This document shows, piece after piece, positions 8,163-14,562 of a stretch of DNA of 26,686 nucleotides. The stretch is from a virus, in the IMG/VR virus record IMGVR_UViG_3300037804_000131, positions 1 to 26,686 of that record, one strand, 5' to 3'. The position numbers and the translations under genes were made by a program. The notes below the pieces were generated by a model, which was not told the DNA's origin, searched no databases, and saw nothing but the letters and a program-made list of their open reading frames with translations. Within the stretch, counting starts at the first letter, position 1, and every line of letters starts with the position of its first letter.

Positions 8163-8297
8163 GTGGGTTTAGTACTAGAAACAGATAAGTTCTGGTTATT
8201 TGAGGGTTGGTTAGGCTCATTCATTGAAGTGAGTAAAGTTAAGTACCCTACGTATGTGCAAGCGATTGCACGTGCTAGGGAAAAAGCTACTGCCTAA
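8163..8297 (+). CDS. Small unknown protein (44 aa)
   Basis: GTG start with AAGGAG eight bases upstream. The product begins MGLVLETDKFWLFEGWLG and ends in a helix, YVQAIARAREKATA. The strong ribosome-binding site and clean stop support it; no domain recognised. It is in a run of short rightward genes separated by hairpins rather than overlapping as in the early operon. Confidence 0.6.
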   Translation: MGLVLETDKFWLFEGWLGSFIEVSKVKYPTYVQAIARAREKATA

Positions 8298-8337
8298 ATA
8301 TCAGAACCAATAATCCCCTTGCATGAGGGATAGTATC

Positions 8338-8460
8338 ATGCTAAGAATTAATGTTGAAACAGTGTTAAGAACACTAGATATGATGTGCAACATACATTGG
8401 GGATTTCGCCGTCTTCAGTGGGATATTGCTCCAGAGCGGAGAGATGTTCATATCGGATAG
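8338..8460 (+). CDS. Small unknown protein (40 aa)
   Basis: Starts MLRINVETVLRTLDMMCN with GAGGG nine bases upstream, and ends RRDVHIG. A helical first half carries Met-Met-Cys, followed by an Arg/Trp-rich tail. No domain recognised. It lies 40 bases after the 44-aa gene; the ribosome-binding site is plausible but moderate. Confidence 0.45.
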   Translation: MLRINVETVLRTLDMMCNIHWGFRRLQWDIAPERRDVHIG

Positions 8461-8464
8461 TTTA

Positions 8465-8517
8465 TAGGTAGAGTAAGGCGTTTCGGTCTAAGACTGAAAG
8501 ACTGTCTGCTCTATCTA
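8465..8517 (+). other. Long hairpin between small genes
   Basis: TAGGTAGAG (8465-8473) pairs with CTCTATCTA (8509-8517) and, inside, TTTCGGTC (8481-8488) pairs with GACTGAAA (8492-8499) around a 3-base loop, each with one wobble. It begins just after the stop codon at 8460. This could be a processing or termination structure; no T-run follows. Confidence 0.45.
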
Positions 8518-8572
8518 GGCTATTTTGTAAGAATTTATAATGTTTAACAGTATATATTAAAAGGAGACAGTT

Positions 8573-8752
8573 ATGACTAACGATGTTTGGTTTGATGAAG
8601 ATATTATTAATCAGTTATATAATGTAAAGAAATGTTTAAAGAAAGCTAGACCTAAAGATTATAATAACAGAGGTCATCAAGATGAGCTTGACATCAATTT
8701 AACTGTAATAGATATTGTTATAAAGATTTTAGAAGATAGATATTTTGATTAA
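8573..8752 (+). CDS. Small acidic unknown protein (59 aa)
   Basis: Begins MTNDVWFDEDIINQLYNVKK and ends VIKILEDRYFD, with AAGGAG eight bases before the ATG. It looks like two helices joined by a polar, basic linker (KKARPKDYNNRGHQDE). No domain recognised. The strong ribosome-binding site and normal codon use make it a likely gene. It is the last coding frame before a roughly 590-base non-coding block. Confidence 0.6.
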   Translation: MTNDVWFDEDIINQLYNVKKCLKKARPKDYNNRGHQDELDINLTVIDIVIKILEDRYFD

Positions 8753-9292
8753 GGAGAGACCTAATGTCTTAAAGTGAATGCCTTTAGGCGAAAGTAAAGC
8801 TAGATAGCTCAATATGTATTGCCTTAATACATCAAACCTCATGTAAAGGAATACTACCTGAATCAGTATAGTAAGTGGGCTGAGTATAGGTGTGAGAAAA
8901 GTATTCATAAGGACTAGCAAAGATTTGCGGTGGAGAACTGGTGTTCAAGTGGGTTTCATAAGCCCGCCTCCGAAGGTTCGATTCCTTCCTCCGCAACCAT
9001 TTAGTGATAAGTCTTAAATAAAGATTTATTACTACTTATCTTGATTAAAAAACAAAGCAGTGGTCTTCGCTACGCTACGACAGTACTGCTTAGTTTCACG
9101 ATTTATTCCCTAGAACGTCTCTCGTTCTAATTAAATATACTACTGAGTTCTTGATATCAGCTAAATGACCTACATGGATAGCTTCCGTGTCGTGTGCAGT
9201 TGTAGACACGGTTTAGTAAGAACTATTTGTATTTGAAAATGCTTTAAAAAGCCTCTGCATCTAAAACAGTAGTATAGTTTTATCTAGTAAAC
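8753..9292 (+). ncRNA. Structured non-coding block (candidate RNA), includes a tRNA-like element
   Basis: No credible gene lies here. Stems seen: ATGTATT/AATACAT (about 8814-8832, 5-base loop); GAATACT (8849-8855) with AGTATTC (8900-8906), an alternative to a local ATACT/AGTAT hairpin; the tRNA-like element at 8926-8999; GATAAGT/ACTTATC (9006-9012, 9034-9040) enclosing AATAA/TTATT; AAGCAGT/ACTGCTT (9055-9061, 9085-9091); TAGAACG/CGTTCTA (9111-9117, 9123-9129); CCGTGTC/GACACGG (9185-9191, 9205-9211). A tRNA inside a hairpin-rich phage non-coding region recalls the GOLLD class of large phage RNAs, but no family match was tested. Confidence 0.4.
8926..8999 (+). tRNA. tRNA-Met(CAT) or tRNA-like element with short D-arm
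   Basis: 74 nt with encoded CCA (8997-8999). The T-arm is GAAGG-TTCGATT-CCTTC and textbook-like. The anticodon loop TTCATAA gives CAT (Met, initiator-like or Ile2). The acceptor pairs TGCGGTG with CTCCGCA with one T-T mismatch. Oddities: the D-arm GAAC-TGGT-GTTC has a loop of only 4 bases, and position 8 is G rather than the near-universal T. It may be a working phage tRNA of reduced form or a mimic inside a larger RNA. Confidence 0.6.
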
Positions 9293-9319
9293 TTGACACT
9301 TATGTATAGTATGTATAAA
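9293..9319 (+). promoter_or_regulatory. Promoter/operator for the ParB-like gene
   Basis: TTGACA at 9293-9298 and TATAAA at 9314-9319 (15-base spacer), overlapping a tandem TATGTATA repeat (9301-9308, 9310-9317). The core ATGTATAGT-nnn-TATAAATTA recurs with identical spacing in the repressor promoter at 13390-13416. The 15-base spacer is short for a sigma-70 promoter, so the conserved part may instead be a binding site. Confidence 0.55.
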
Positions 9320-9345
9320 TTAATGCCTAACAAAAGGAGTACTCA

Positions 9346-10101
9346 ATGGCTAAAGACAACCTGTTTAAGGATTTATCAGAGAATATTAAAATCCATAGTA
9401 CTATGAACTACGCTAAGTTTTCGCTGTTGAGGTGTAACAGACCTATTATAAAGACTCATGTAGAACGTATAGCCAATGAAATGATACGTAGAGACCTTAC
9501 TAGAGAGAATCCTATTAAAGTCAATACAGATTATGAGGTTATGGACGGACAACATCGTTTAGAAGCATGTAATCAGCTTAATATACCAGTTTATTATCAA
9601 TTTACAGAGATGGAGCCAATAGACATTGGTTTATTTAACTCTACGAGTGAGAAATGGAACTATGAGCAATATTTACACTATTGGATTGAGCATGATGTGG
9701 AAGATTATAAGATATTAGGTCAGTACAGAAGAAGATATCCTTACGCAATAAGTGCTTTCATACATTTATTGACAGGAGATTATGGTAAAAGACTATATGA
9801 TGATTTTAAAAATGGAACTTTTGTCATTACCCAGAGCCTTGCTAGTATAGAAGAAATCTTACGTAAGATAACTCAATTAAAAGAGTTTAATGACTCTATT
9901 TATAGGAATAAATCATTTATGATGACTTATGCCTATGATGTATTGACTCACCCTGACTTTGACCACGACAAATTCTTAAAGAAACTTGCATTAGTGCCTA
10001 CTAAGTTTATAAGGCAGACTAAAAAGAAAGATTATTTGAGAATGATAGAAGATATTTATAATAGAAATGTAAGTGAACCTAATTACATACGCTTCTATTA
10101 A
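9346..10101 (+). CDS. ParB-like (ParB/sulfiredoxin-fold) protein
   Basis: 251 aa. The N-terminal third has the ParB/Srx-type signature: NRPIIKTHVERIANEMIRRD, then PIKVNTDYEVMDGQHRLEA with the family's DGQHR motif, then IPVYYQF. The rest is helical and lacks the typical central helix-turn-helix of chromosomal ParB, so this is the phage form; such proteins act as DNA-binding, NTPase or nuclease-like regulators, and which applies here is unknown. ATG at 9346 with AAGGAG seven bases upstream. Its promoter resembles that of the repressor gene. Confidence 0.75.
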   Translation: MAKDNLFKDLSENIKIHSTMNYAKFSLLRCNRPIIKTHVERIANEMIRRDLTRENPIKVNTDYEVMDGQHRLEACNQLNIPVYYQFTEMEPIDIGLFNSTSEKWNYEQYLHYWIEHDVEDYKILGQYRRRYPYAISAFIHLLTGDYGKRLYDDFKNGTFVITQSLASIEEILRKITQLKEFNDSIYRNKSFMMTYAYDVLTHPDFDHDKFLKKLALVPTKFIRQTKKKDYLRMIEDIYNRNVSEPNYIRFY

Positions 10102-10105
10102 ATAT

Positions 10106-10248
10106 TAGAGAGTTTAGCGAACATTGGTACCTGTGGTTCAGCACATAAAGGTCAGCCCTTTATCTCTCTATTAACGGAAAGACCAGAGTTTGTTTCAATT
10201 TCCTGCAAAGGATTCAAAATCAACCTTGAATAGGTTGTTCTCTGGTCT
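10106..10248 (+). ncRNA. Two-domain structured intergenic RNA candidate
   Basis: Domain 1: TAGAGAG (10106-10112) pairs with CTCTCTA (10164-10170) and directly stacks on a hairpin ATAAAGG/CCTTTAT (10145-10151, 10157-10163). Domain 2: AGACCAGAG (10180-10188) pairs with CTCTGGTCT (10240-10248), a perfect 9-bp closing stem around a CAACCT-TGAAT-AGGTTG hairpin (10221-10237). It occupies the whole gap between the ParB-like gene and the 24-aa gene. Function unknown: leader, processed small RNA or terminator. Confidence 0.5.
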
Positions 10249-10278
10249 CTCTCCACAATATAAAAATAAAGGATAATT

Positions 10279-10353
10279 ATGGAAATAGCAATCGGTATAG
10301 CCTTATGGTTGATTATAGGCTTTAGTATTTATGGAAACTTTAAGGAGGATTAA
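10279..10353 (+). CDS. 24-aa predicted membrane peptide
   Basis: MEIAIGIALWLIIGFSIYG followed by NFKED: a single hydrophobic segment with a charged tail, like other tiny phage membrane proteins. It has an AAGGA ribosome-binding site and its stop abuts the ATG at 10354; the AAGGAGG of the next gene lies in its last codons. No family recognised. Confidence 0.5.
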   Translation: MEIAIGIALWLIIGFSIYGNFKED

Positions 10354-10575
10354 ATGAGTAAAATAAAAAAAAGAAAGATAACCTGGACAGATATAGCTTA
10401 TCAAAGCCATGAAAAAATAGAAGTTCCAATGCTCTATCATATTGATGAAGAAACTGGTGAAAAAGTATATGATTTAGAAGAAATGACAAATGAATTTGAA
10501 AATAAATTGGGTGCATTAACAGGAGTGACTGTTATGTGTTCTATAAAGAAGGTGAAACAAACTTATGAGGATTAA
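10354..10575 (+). CDS. Unknown 73-aa protein
   Basis: MSKIKKRKITWTDIAYQSH..., with a near-perfect AAGGAGG site eight bases upstream. Basic start, then a mixed strand/helix region (DEETGEKVYDLEEMTNEFENK). No domain recognised. It is directly joined to genes on both sides (stop/start adjacent at 10353/10354 and 10575/10576), so it is part of a small operon. Confidence 0.7.
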   Translation: MSKIKKRKITWTDIAYQSHEKIEVPMLYHIDEETGEKVYDLEEMTNEFENKLGALTGVTVMCSIKKVKQTYED

Positions 10576-10728
10576 ATGCTAAGTGAATGTTGCGACGCTA
10601 CAAGTTGGAATGATATGGAGGTAGTAGATGACTGGGCAATTTGCGGAGAATGTATGGACCACTCAGGTTTCTATGATTTTGACGTAGATGTAGATGAAGA
10701 TGGACCTTTTATAATTAAAACAAATTAA
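10576..10728 (+). CDS. Small zinc-ribbon-like protein (50 aa)
   Basis: Begins MLSECCDATSWNDMEVVDDW and has ICGECMDHSGFYDF, giving paired CC...CxxC that could bind one zinc ion, followed by an acidic tail (DVDVDEDGP). This matches a common short phage protein pattern of CC-x-A ... C-x-x-C-x-[DE]-H. Role unknown; starts one base after the previous stop, with the GAGG of the overlapping end as ribosome-binding site. Confidence 0.65.
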   Translation: MLSECCDATSWNDMEVVDDWAICGECMDHSGFYDFDVDVDEDGPFIIKTN

Positions 10729-10732
10729 CTGA

Positions 10733-10802
10733 AGGTGAGTCAAGTAGAAGAGAAACCTAACTAACATGCTATTATTATTAATCTCTTGCGAAAGCCTCAC
10801 CT
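10733..10802 (+). promoter_or_regulatory. Structured leader of the GHHH gene
   Basis: AGGTGAG (10733-10739) pairs with CTCACCT (10796-10802), enclosing AGAGA with TCTCT and a GC-GAAA-GC tip close to the 3' side. The structure ends about 17 bases before the AAGGAG of the next gene. It could be a terminator for the small operon or a translational control element. Confidence 0.4.
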
Positions 10803-10829
10803 AAAGTTAAATAAACAAGGAGTAAGTAA

Positions 10830-11276
10830 ATGGTAAAATATCAACAAGGAGACGTCCTATTTAAACAAATAGACCCTCAAGAGTTTAGAAAAAAGAGGGA
10901 TAAAGATTTAGCAGTCCGTACAAATAGGAATTATCATAATTATAATACAATGGAAGTAACCAGTCAGTATTATAACGACAAAGAGCCTGAAGGTGAATTA
11001 GATGGTGAGAAATGTACAGTTGCGCTTGGTGAAGCTACAGGACATCATCATAGTTTTATGCAAGGGTCGCCTGGAGTTGTAGTTACCGCCTATAAGCAAG
11101 GTTGGTTAAATAGTGAAACACCAGCAAGATGTCATTACGTAGCTGTTGAACAAGGAGATGCGACAGTAACGCATCAAGAACATAAGCCAATCACATTACC
11201 TTCTGGTTATTATAAGGTAGAGATTGTCAGAGAGTTTGACCATTTAGGTCAAATGGAAAGGGCGGTGGTAGATTAA
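10830..11276 (+). CDS. Conserved phage protein with GHHH motif
   Basis: 148 aa. A GDVLF start, a central LGEATGHHHSFMQG, and a late HQEHKPITLPSGYYKVEIVRE are the marks of a conserved phage/plasmid family seen beside DUF6745-like genes. The clustered His and Glu residues suggest a metal-binding beta-barrel (cupin-like), which is inference. Good AAGGAG upstream. It overlaps the following gene by a shared base (TAATG), so the two are probably translated together and may act as a pair. Confidence 0.7.
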   Translation: MVKYQQGDVLFKQIDPQEFRKKRDKDLAVRTNRNYHNYNTMEVTSQYYNDKEPEGELDGEKCTVALGEATGHHHSFMQGSPGVVVTAYKQGWLNSETPARCHYVAVEQGDATVTHQEHKPITLPSGYYKVEIVREFDHLGQMERAVVD

Positions 11277-12298
11277 TGGCTTTCGCTAACGCAAACTTTG
11301 GAAATTTTGACCAAAGAAATCTAAGAAATATTATGGATACATTCATTTCTGAAGCACCTAAGAGAACAGATAGTGTGTTGTATAAACAGTATATTAATGG
11401 CACTAGATATGTTGACTTTGTAGGTAATGCCTATAAGATTAATTTATTTACAGATTATAGCACACAACGTTGGTATAAGAATAATCATTCTAAAGCTAAA
11501 GCTATAACTCAAATACCTGATGGTATAATAGACGTCAATAAACAGACTATTGTTTTACACGACTGGCAGTTGTTTGAAGAAGGTTCTCAGGCTTTAGGTT
11601 CTGAGTTTTATGATTATTTTAAGTTAAGCAATCATTGGACTATTGAACTAAATGCAGGCACTTCTGATATGATAAGAGCAGATGGTTTTAAAGAGCTTAA
11701 GTGTAAGAATAGCGATGTGAATACGTGGTTTCCAGGGATTAAGATTGACCTTGTTAACTATAATGTGCTAAATAAACCACCTAAGAAACTCCAAGATATT
11801 GCTGATAACTGGAAGAAACTATACAGATTAAGAACCAATGGTCGTGCAAGAGCTAGAAAAGGCAATGACAGAGCTTTAGCTCGTCTTGACATGTATAAAA
11901 GAACAGGTAATGCAGATTTCGTTGAAATGACGGATGTATTTAAACTGTTTAATGTCTCTGACAGACGAAAAGTTATTGATATGTTTGGCATGGATACTAT
12001 CTTAGCTTCTTGTAACATGAAATCATTAAACGTTGACACAGTAGACGAAAGACCTTACGAATTAGTGTCTGTTGAGATTGAAGATGTAGGTAGCGTTAAA
12101 GGCGTAAGATGGTGTAACTACCTCAGAATGGTTAATCCAAGTACGGATGAAATACATTTTGAAGGCGTACCTAACACCGCAACTACAGTCAAAGAAGCAT
12201 TAGGCTGGAGAGACGGAGAGATTGAGCCTAAATGGAATGGAGCAAATAGAGAAAGAACTATGGAAGGTGAATACATCAAACCAAAAGTCCTTACCTAA
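11276..12298 (+). CDS. DUF6745-like protein
   Basis: 340 aa. The C-terminal third carries the DUF6745-type pattern: VFKLFNVSDRRKVIDMFGMD, an LRMVNPSTDEIHFEGVPN loop, and VKEALGWRDGE near the end. The N-terminal region is mixed alpha/beta with no recognised motif. The molecular role of the family is unknown to me. Start is coupled to the GHHH gene, and its stop overlaps the next gene's ATG, giving a three-gene cluster (10830-12513). Confidence 0.6.
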   Translation: MAFANANFGNFDQRNLRNIMDTFISEAPKRTDSVLYKQYINGTRYVDFVGNAYKINLFTDYSTQRWYKNNHSKAKAITQIPDGIIDVNKQTIVLHDWQLFEEGSQALGSEFYDYFKLSNHWTIELNAGTSDMIRADGFKELKCKNSDVNTWFPGIKIDLVNYNVLNKPPKKLQDIADNWKKLYRLRTNGRARARKGNDRALARLDMYKRTGNADFVEMTDVFKLFNVSDRRKVIDMFGMDTILASCNMKSLNVDTVDERPYELVSVEIEDVGSVKGVRWCNYLRMVNPSTDEIHFEGVPNTATTVKEALGWRDGEIEPKWNGANRERTMEGEYIKPKVLT

Positions 12299-12513
12299 TG
12301 AGTGAACTGTATAAAGTGAAAGCACCTTGGTATTGTAATGCCATTAAAACAAAGGTAAATCACTATAAAGAAAGAAGACCTTACATTGATGTTAAATATT
12401 GCAGTAAGTGTCAAACCACTTGGGAATACAACTACGGTGGTTCTTTAATACATTATCGTCATTTACCTACCTATGGATTAGATAGGGTTGAGTGTCAAGA
12501 GTGTGAGCAATAA
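12298..12513 (+). CDS. Small zinc-ribbon protein (71 aa)
   Basis: Two CxxC pairs, YCSKCQTTWEY and VECQECEQ at the very C-terminus, separated by about 35 residues with His/Tyr-rich sequence (IHYRHLPTYG). This is a likely zinc ribbon for nucleic acid or protein binding. Coupled to the DUF6745-like gene through TAATG and followed by a terminator-like hairpin. Confidence 0.7.
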   Translation: MSELYKVKAPWYCNAIKTKVNHYKERRPYIDVKYCSKCQTTWEYNYGGSLIHYRHLPTYGLDRVECQECEQ

Positions 12514-12549
12514 GAGTTGGGGTAGGGATGCGGTCTCTACCCCTCACTC
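12514..12549. terminator. Terminator-like hairpin between convergent genes
   Basis: GGGGTAGGGA (12519-12528) pairs with TCTCTACCCC (12534-12543) with one wobble and a 5-base loop, extended outward by GAGT/ACTC (12514-12517, 12546-12549). It exactly fills the gap between the converging stops at 12513 and 12551, so it can serve both directions. T-runs are absent. Confidence 0.65.
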
Positions 12550-12550
12550 G

Positions 12551-13345
12551 TTAAGCTAAGAACGTTGTTTTTGTGGACACTATTTTAGTTGACCAATTAA
12601 CACTACAGTAATTCATTGTATGGACTAAATGTCCGTCTTTATGAATATAACTAAGACCAATTGGAATGTAGTGATTGCCTACCATACCTTTGAAAATATC
12701 GTAAATTTTTGGCAATGTCTCCATAAGGTTCATAATAAGATTTGTACTATCTTTATGTAGTAGATTTTCTATGGGATGTTCAAACATTTTAAACTCTTCC
12801 CCTATCAGTGCATAGCAAGAAAATTCATCTAGTTTATAGCCTAGTTTCTCTCCAAAAACATCTAACCTATCTATAGACAACATAGTTCTAGTAACACCAC
12901 TTAATCTAAAATTCATCTTAGTTTTAGATTCAATCTCATACTCTGTAATTTCATCGTAAGAATTTTTATTAGAAGTATTGACTTTATTAATACTATCGCT
13001 CAAAGTTCTTACTTCTCTATTCAATCGAGAGATTTCGTTTTTTTGCAAATCAATTACATAATTTGCGTCTATTTCACCAGCTTGTTTAGACAGGTTTTCA
13101 TTTATGTCAGGTTTAAACATCTTATTTTTTCCCCCTAGGATTTTTAGCTTTGTATTGCCAAGAGTTAACTGTATATCATCTTTAAAATGAAGAAGAATCC
13201 TTTCTTTATTCCTCTTTCTTATATGATGAGAACCGTTAACCCAATTATGCAATGTAGCTCTTGAAATTCCAGTTTTTTTAGCTATATGTGCATAAGGCAG
13301 AGCTGTGATTTTAAGCCATTTGATTATTTTATCATTAGTATCCAT
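12551..13345 (-). CDS. Probable lysogeny repressor: HTH regulator with PAS-like C-terminus
   Basis: 264 aa. An N-terminal helix-turn-helix (residues 15-47, YAHIAKKTGISRATLHNWV) of Cro/XRE type is followed by a coiled coil (96-125, LQKNEISRLNREVRTLSDS) that should dimerise it. The C-terminal region (about 155-255) has a PAS-like rhythm: LGYKLDEF, a helix after FEHPIENLL, then SYIHKDGHLVHTMNY. There is no LexA/S24 Ser-Lys peptidase, so induction would not be by RecA-type self-cleavage. It is divergent from the early operon, as repressors often are. AGGA ribosome-binding site upstream of the ATG at 13345. The PAS call is by eye. Confidence 0.65.
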   Translation of the reverse strand: MDTNDKIIKWLKITALPYAHIAKKTGISRATLHNWVNGSHHIRKRNKERILLHFKDDIQLTLGNTKLKILGGKNKMFKPDINENLSKQAGEIDANYVIDLQKNEISRLNREVRTLSDSINKVNTSNKNSYDEITEYEIESKTKMNFRLSGVTRTMLSIDRLDVFGEKLGYKLDEFSCYALIGEEFKMFEHPIENLLHKDSTNLIMNLMETLPKIYDIFKGMVGNHYIPIGLSYIHKDGHLVHTMNYCSVNWSTKIVSTKTTFLA

Positions 13346-13389
13346 ATTTATGGTTCCTCATCATATAAACGAATATTCTTCGTCCATAA

Positions 13390-13416
13390 TTTATAAAAAC
13401 TATACATTCTTTACAA
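13390..13416 (-). promoter_or_regulatory. Repressor promoter/operator
   Basis: Read on the minus strand: TTGTAA (13416-13411), then TATAAA (13395-13390) 15 bases downstream. Aligned with the ParB-like promoter at 9293 it shares TTG and, in the ATGTATAGT...TATAAATTA core, 19 of 21 positions without gaps. It lies 45 bases upstream of the repressor ATG, a fitting distance for its promoter. Confidence 0.55.
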
Positions 13417-13448
13417 TAAAAATTTAACTGTATAGATGCATTTATGTC

Positions 13449-13514
13449 CTATTACAGATTGTATTACCTTTATTACGTTACACTAAAACTTTAATAACTT
13501 GACTAATATGTCAA
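13449..13514 (+). promoter_or_regulatory. Early-operon control region
   Basis: Between the repressor and the early operon. TTGAC-TAATAT-GTCAA (13499-13514) is a perfect inverted repeat whose first half can double as a -35 element for the gene at 13545. Upstream, ATTAC recurs at 13451, 13463 and 13472, with GTTAC at 13477. Symmetric plus direct repeats suggest operator sites; no clear -10 follows with ideal spacing. Confidence 0.45.
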
Positions 13515-13544
13515 ACTTTACTTAACTTTAACACAGGAATTAAC

Positions 13545-13856
13545 ATGAAACTAGAAAACCAAATACCATTCAAAACAAAACAGCTACTATTAGAAATGAG
13601 ACGTAGCAATGTTGATAAACAAAGAGCATTAGTCAAAGGTCGTTATTTTGCTGATGAAATTATTCGTATACGCCACATGTCAAAATCTAAACTGGTAGAA
13701 TATATAGCAGATACTAAAGCTAAGCCTGGTACTAAACTTGCTCTAAAGATTGCCCACTCGAACTCAACCAAAGTTTATAGAATGCTTGACAATAAGGTCA
13801 GGCAGGATATGGAGCTTGTTAACTATGCCCGAAATAGGCTCTATGCTACGGTTTGA
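13545..13856 (+). CDS. Unknown basic protein, first early gene (103 aa)
   Basis: MKLENQIPFKTKQLLLEMRRSN..., basic and mostly helical (KSKLVEYIADTKAKPGTK, LDNKVRQDMELVNYARNRL). No recognised domain; its place divergent from the repressor, in the Cro position, and its charge fit a DNA- or RNA-binding role, but this is positional inference. AGGA upstream of the ATG at 13545, eight bases away. Confidence 0.6.
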   Translation: MKLENQIPFKTKQLLLEMRRSNVDKQRALVKGRYFADEIIRIRHMSKSKLVEYIADTKAKPGTKLALKIAHSNSTKVYRMLDNKVRQDMELVNYARNRLYATV

Positions 13857-13866
13857 GAACATGCTT

Positions 13867-13920
13867 AACGCCTTCACAATTCCGCAAGGTCCCCAACCTA
13901 CCTTGTGTGGAGGCGTTTAA
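13867..13920 (+). promoter_or_regulatory. Hairpin that hides the ribosome-binding site of the next gene
   Basis: AACGCCTTCACA (13867-13878) pairs with TGTGGAGGCGTT (13906-13917), with one T-G wobble. Inside, AAGGT and ACCTT can pair around a C-rich loop. The GGAGG site of the GTG start at 13921 (13908-13912) lies fully within the stem, so translation of the 59-aa protein should need the stem opened, for instance by a ribosome, protein or antisense RNA. Confidence 0.6.
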
Positions 13921-14100
13921 GTGAAAGCCAAAGAACTCAGAGAAATCTGGACAGATATGTTTACTGCAATAGATGACTATGTAGAAAAGATACATAAGAA
14001 ATACCCTAATGAAAGTGCGTTTTTAGACAGGGAAGCAATTAAAAAAGCAGTATGTGCTACTGCTAAATATGACAAGGAGAACGTAAATGATAATACTTAG
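13921..14100 (+). CDS. Small unknown protein (59 aa), GTG start
   Basis: Begins MKAKELREIWTDMFTAIDDY and ends AKYDKENVNDNT; helical and charged, with one Cys. The only good ribosome-binding site (GGAGG) is buried in the preceding hairpin. The end overlaps the start of the 43-aa membrane protein by 14 bases. No family recognised. Confidence 0.6.
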   Translation: MKAKELREIWTDMFTAIDDYVEKIHKKYPNESAFLDREAIKKAVCATAKYDKENVNDNT

Positions 14101-14218
14101 TGTACCTGAATACATTATAACAGGATTTATTATATGTTTATCTTTTTATCTTGTTATGAAAGGCATTGAAATCATGAGCAAATGCATTACTAAACTATTC
14201 CACTGGAGTGTAAAATGA
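14087..14218 (+). CDS. 43-aa predicted membrane protein
   Basis: One clear hydrophobic segment (YIITGFIICLSFYLVM) followed by a basic tail (KGIEIMSKCITKLFHW). AAGGAG is eight bases before the ATG. Its stop overlaps the next gene through ATGA. It is one of several tiny membrane proteins in this phage; function unknown. Confidence 0.6.
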   Translation: MIILSVPEYIITGFIICLSFYLVMKGIEIMSKCITKLFHWSVK

Positions 14219-14562
14219 CATCAGAAGACTATAAGGGCTGGAGAGATAACTTCCTGCATGAAACGCTAGATTTATCAGATAAAAAACGCATTGAATATTG
14301 TAATGGTAATCAATATAATGATGTTCACACTAATTTTAAGGTGATATCCAGTAAACTAGGCTTAACACCTATGCAAGTGCTGTCCGTTTATCTAAATAAA
14401 CACATAGAGAGCCTATCCTCTTTTTTTAAGACAGGCAATACCTACTCCGATGAAACAATAGAAAGCAGAGTAAGTGATATAATAAATTATCTTTTATTAG
14501 CAATGAGTATGAAAGCTGATGAAGATATTAAAAAAGCATCTGACCTTCCTCAGGACAGATGA
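14215..14562 (+). CDS. MazG/Nmad1-like protein (putative)
   Basis: 115 aa, helical. The core RIEYCNGNQYNDVHTNF, then LGLTPMQVLSVYLNKHIESL and RVSDIINYLLLAMSM, matches the layout of phage proteins of the DUF1599 / nucleotide modification associated domain 1 group, which have a MazG-like all-alpha nucleotide-pyrophosphatase-type fold. A housekeeping or DNA-modification-linked nucleotide role would fit, but catalytic residues are not certain. GGAG upstream; start coupled to the preceding gene. Confidence 0.5.
   Translation: MTSEDYKGWRDNFLHETLDLSDKKRIEYCNGNQYNDVHTNFKVISSKLGLTPMQVLSVYLNKHIESLSSFFKTGNTYSDETIESRVSDIINYLLLAMSMKADEDIKKASDLPQDR

Noticed and set aside
8729-8920. 63-aa minus-strand frame
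   Set aside because: Lies over a structured non-coding block, is very hydrophobic by composition only, and has no suitable promoter or ribosome-binding site.
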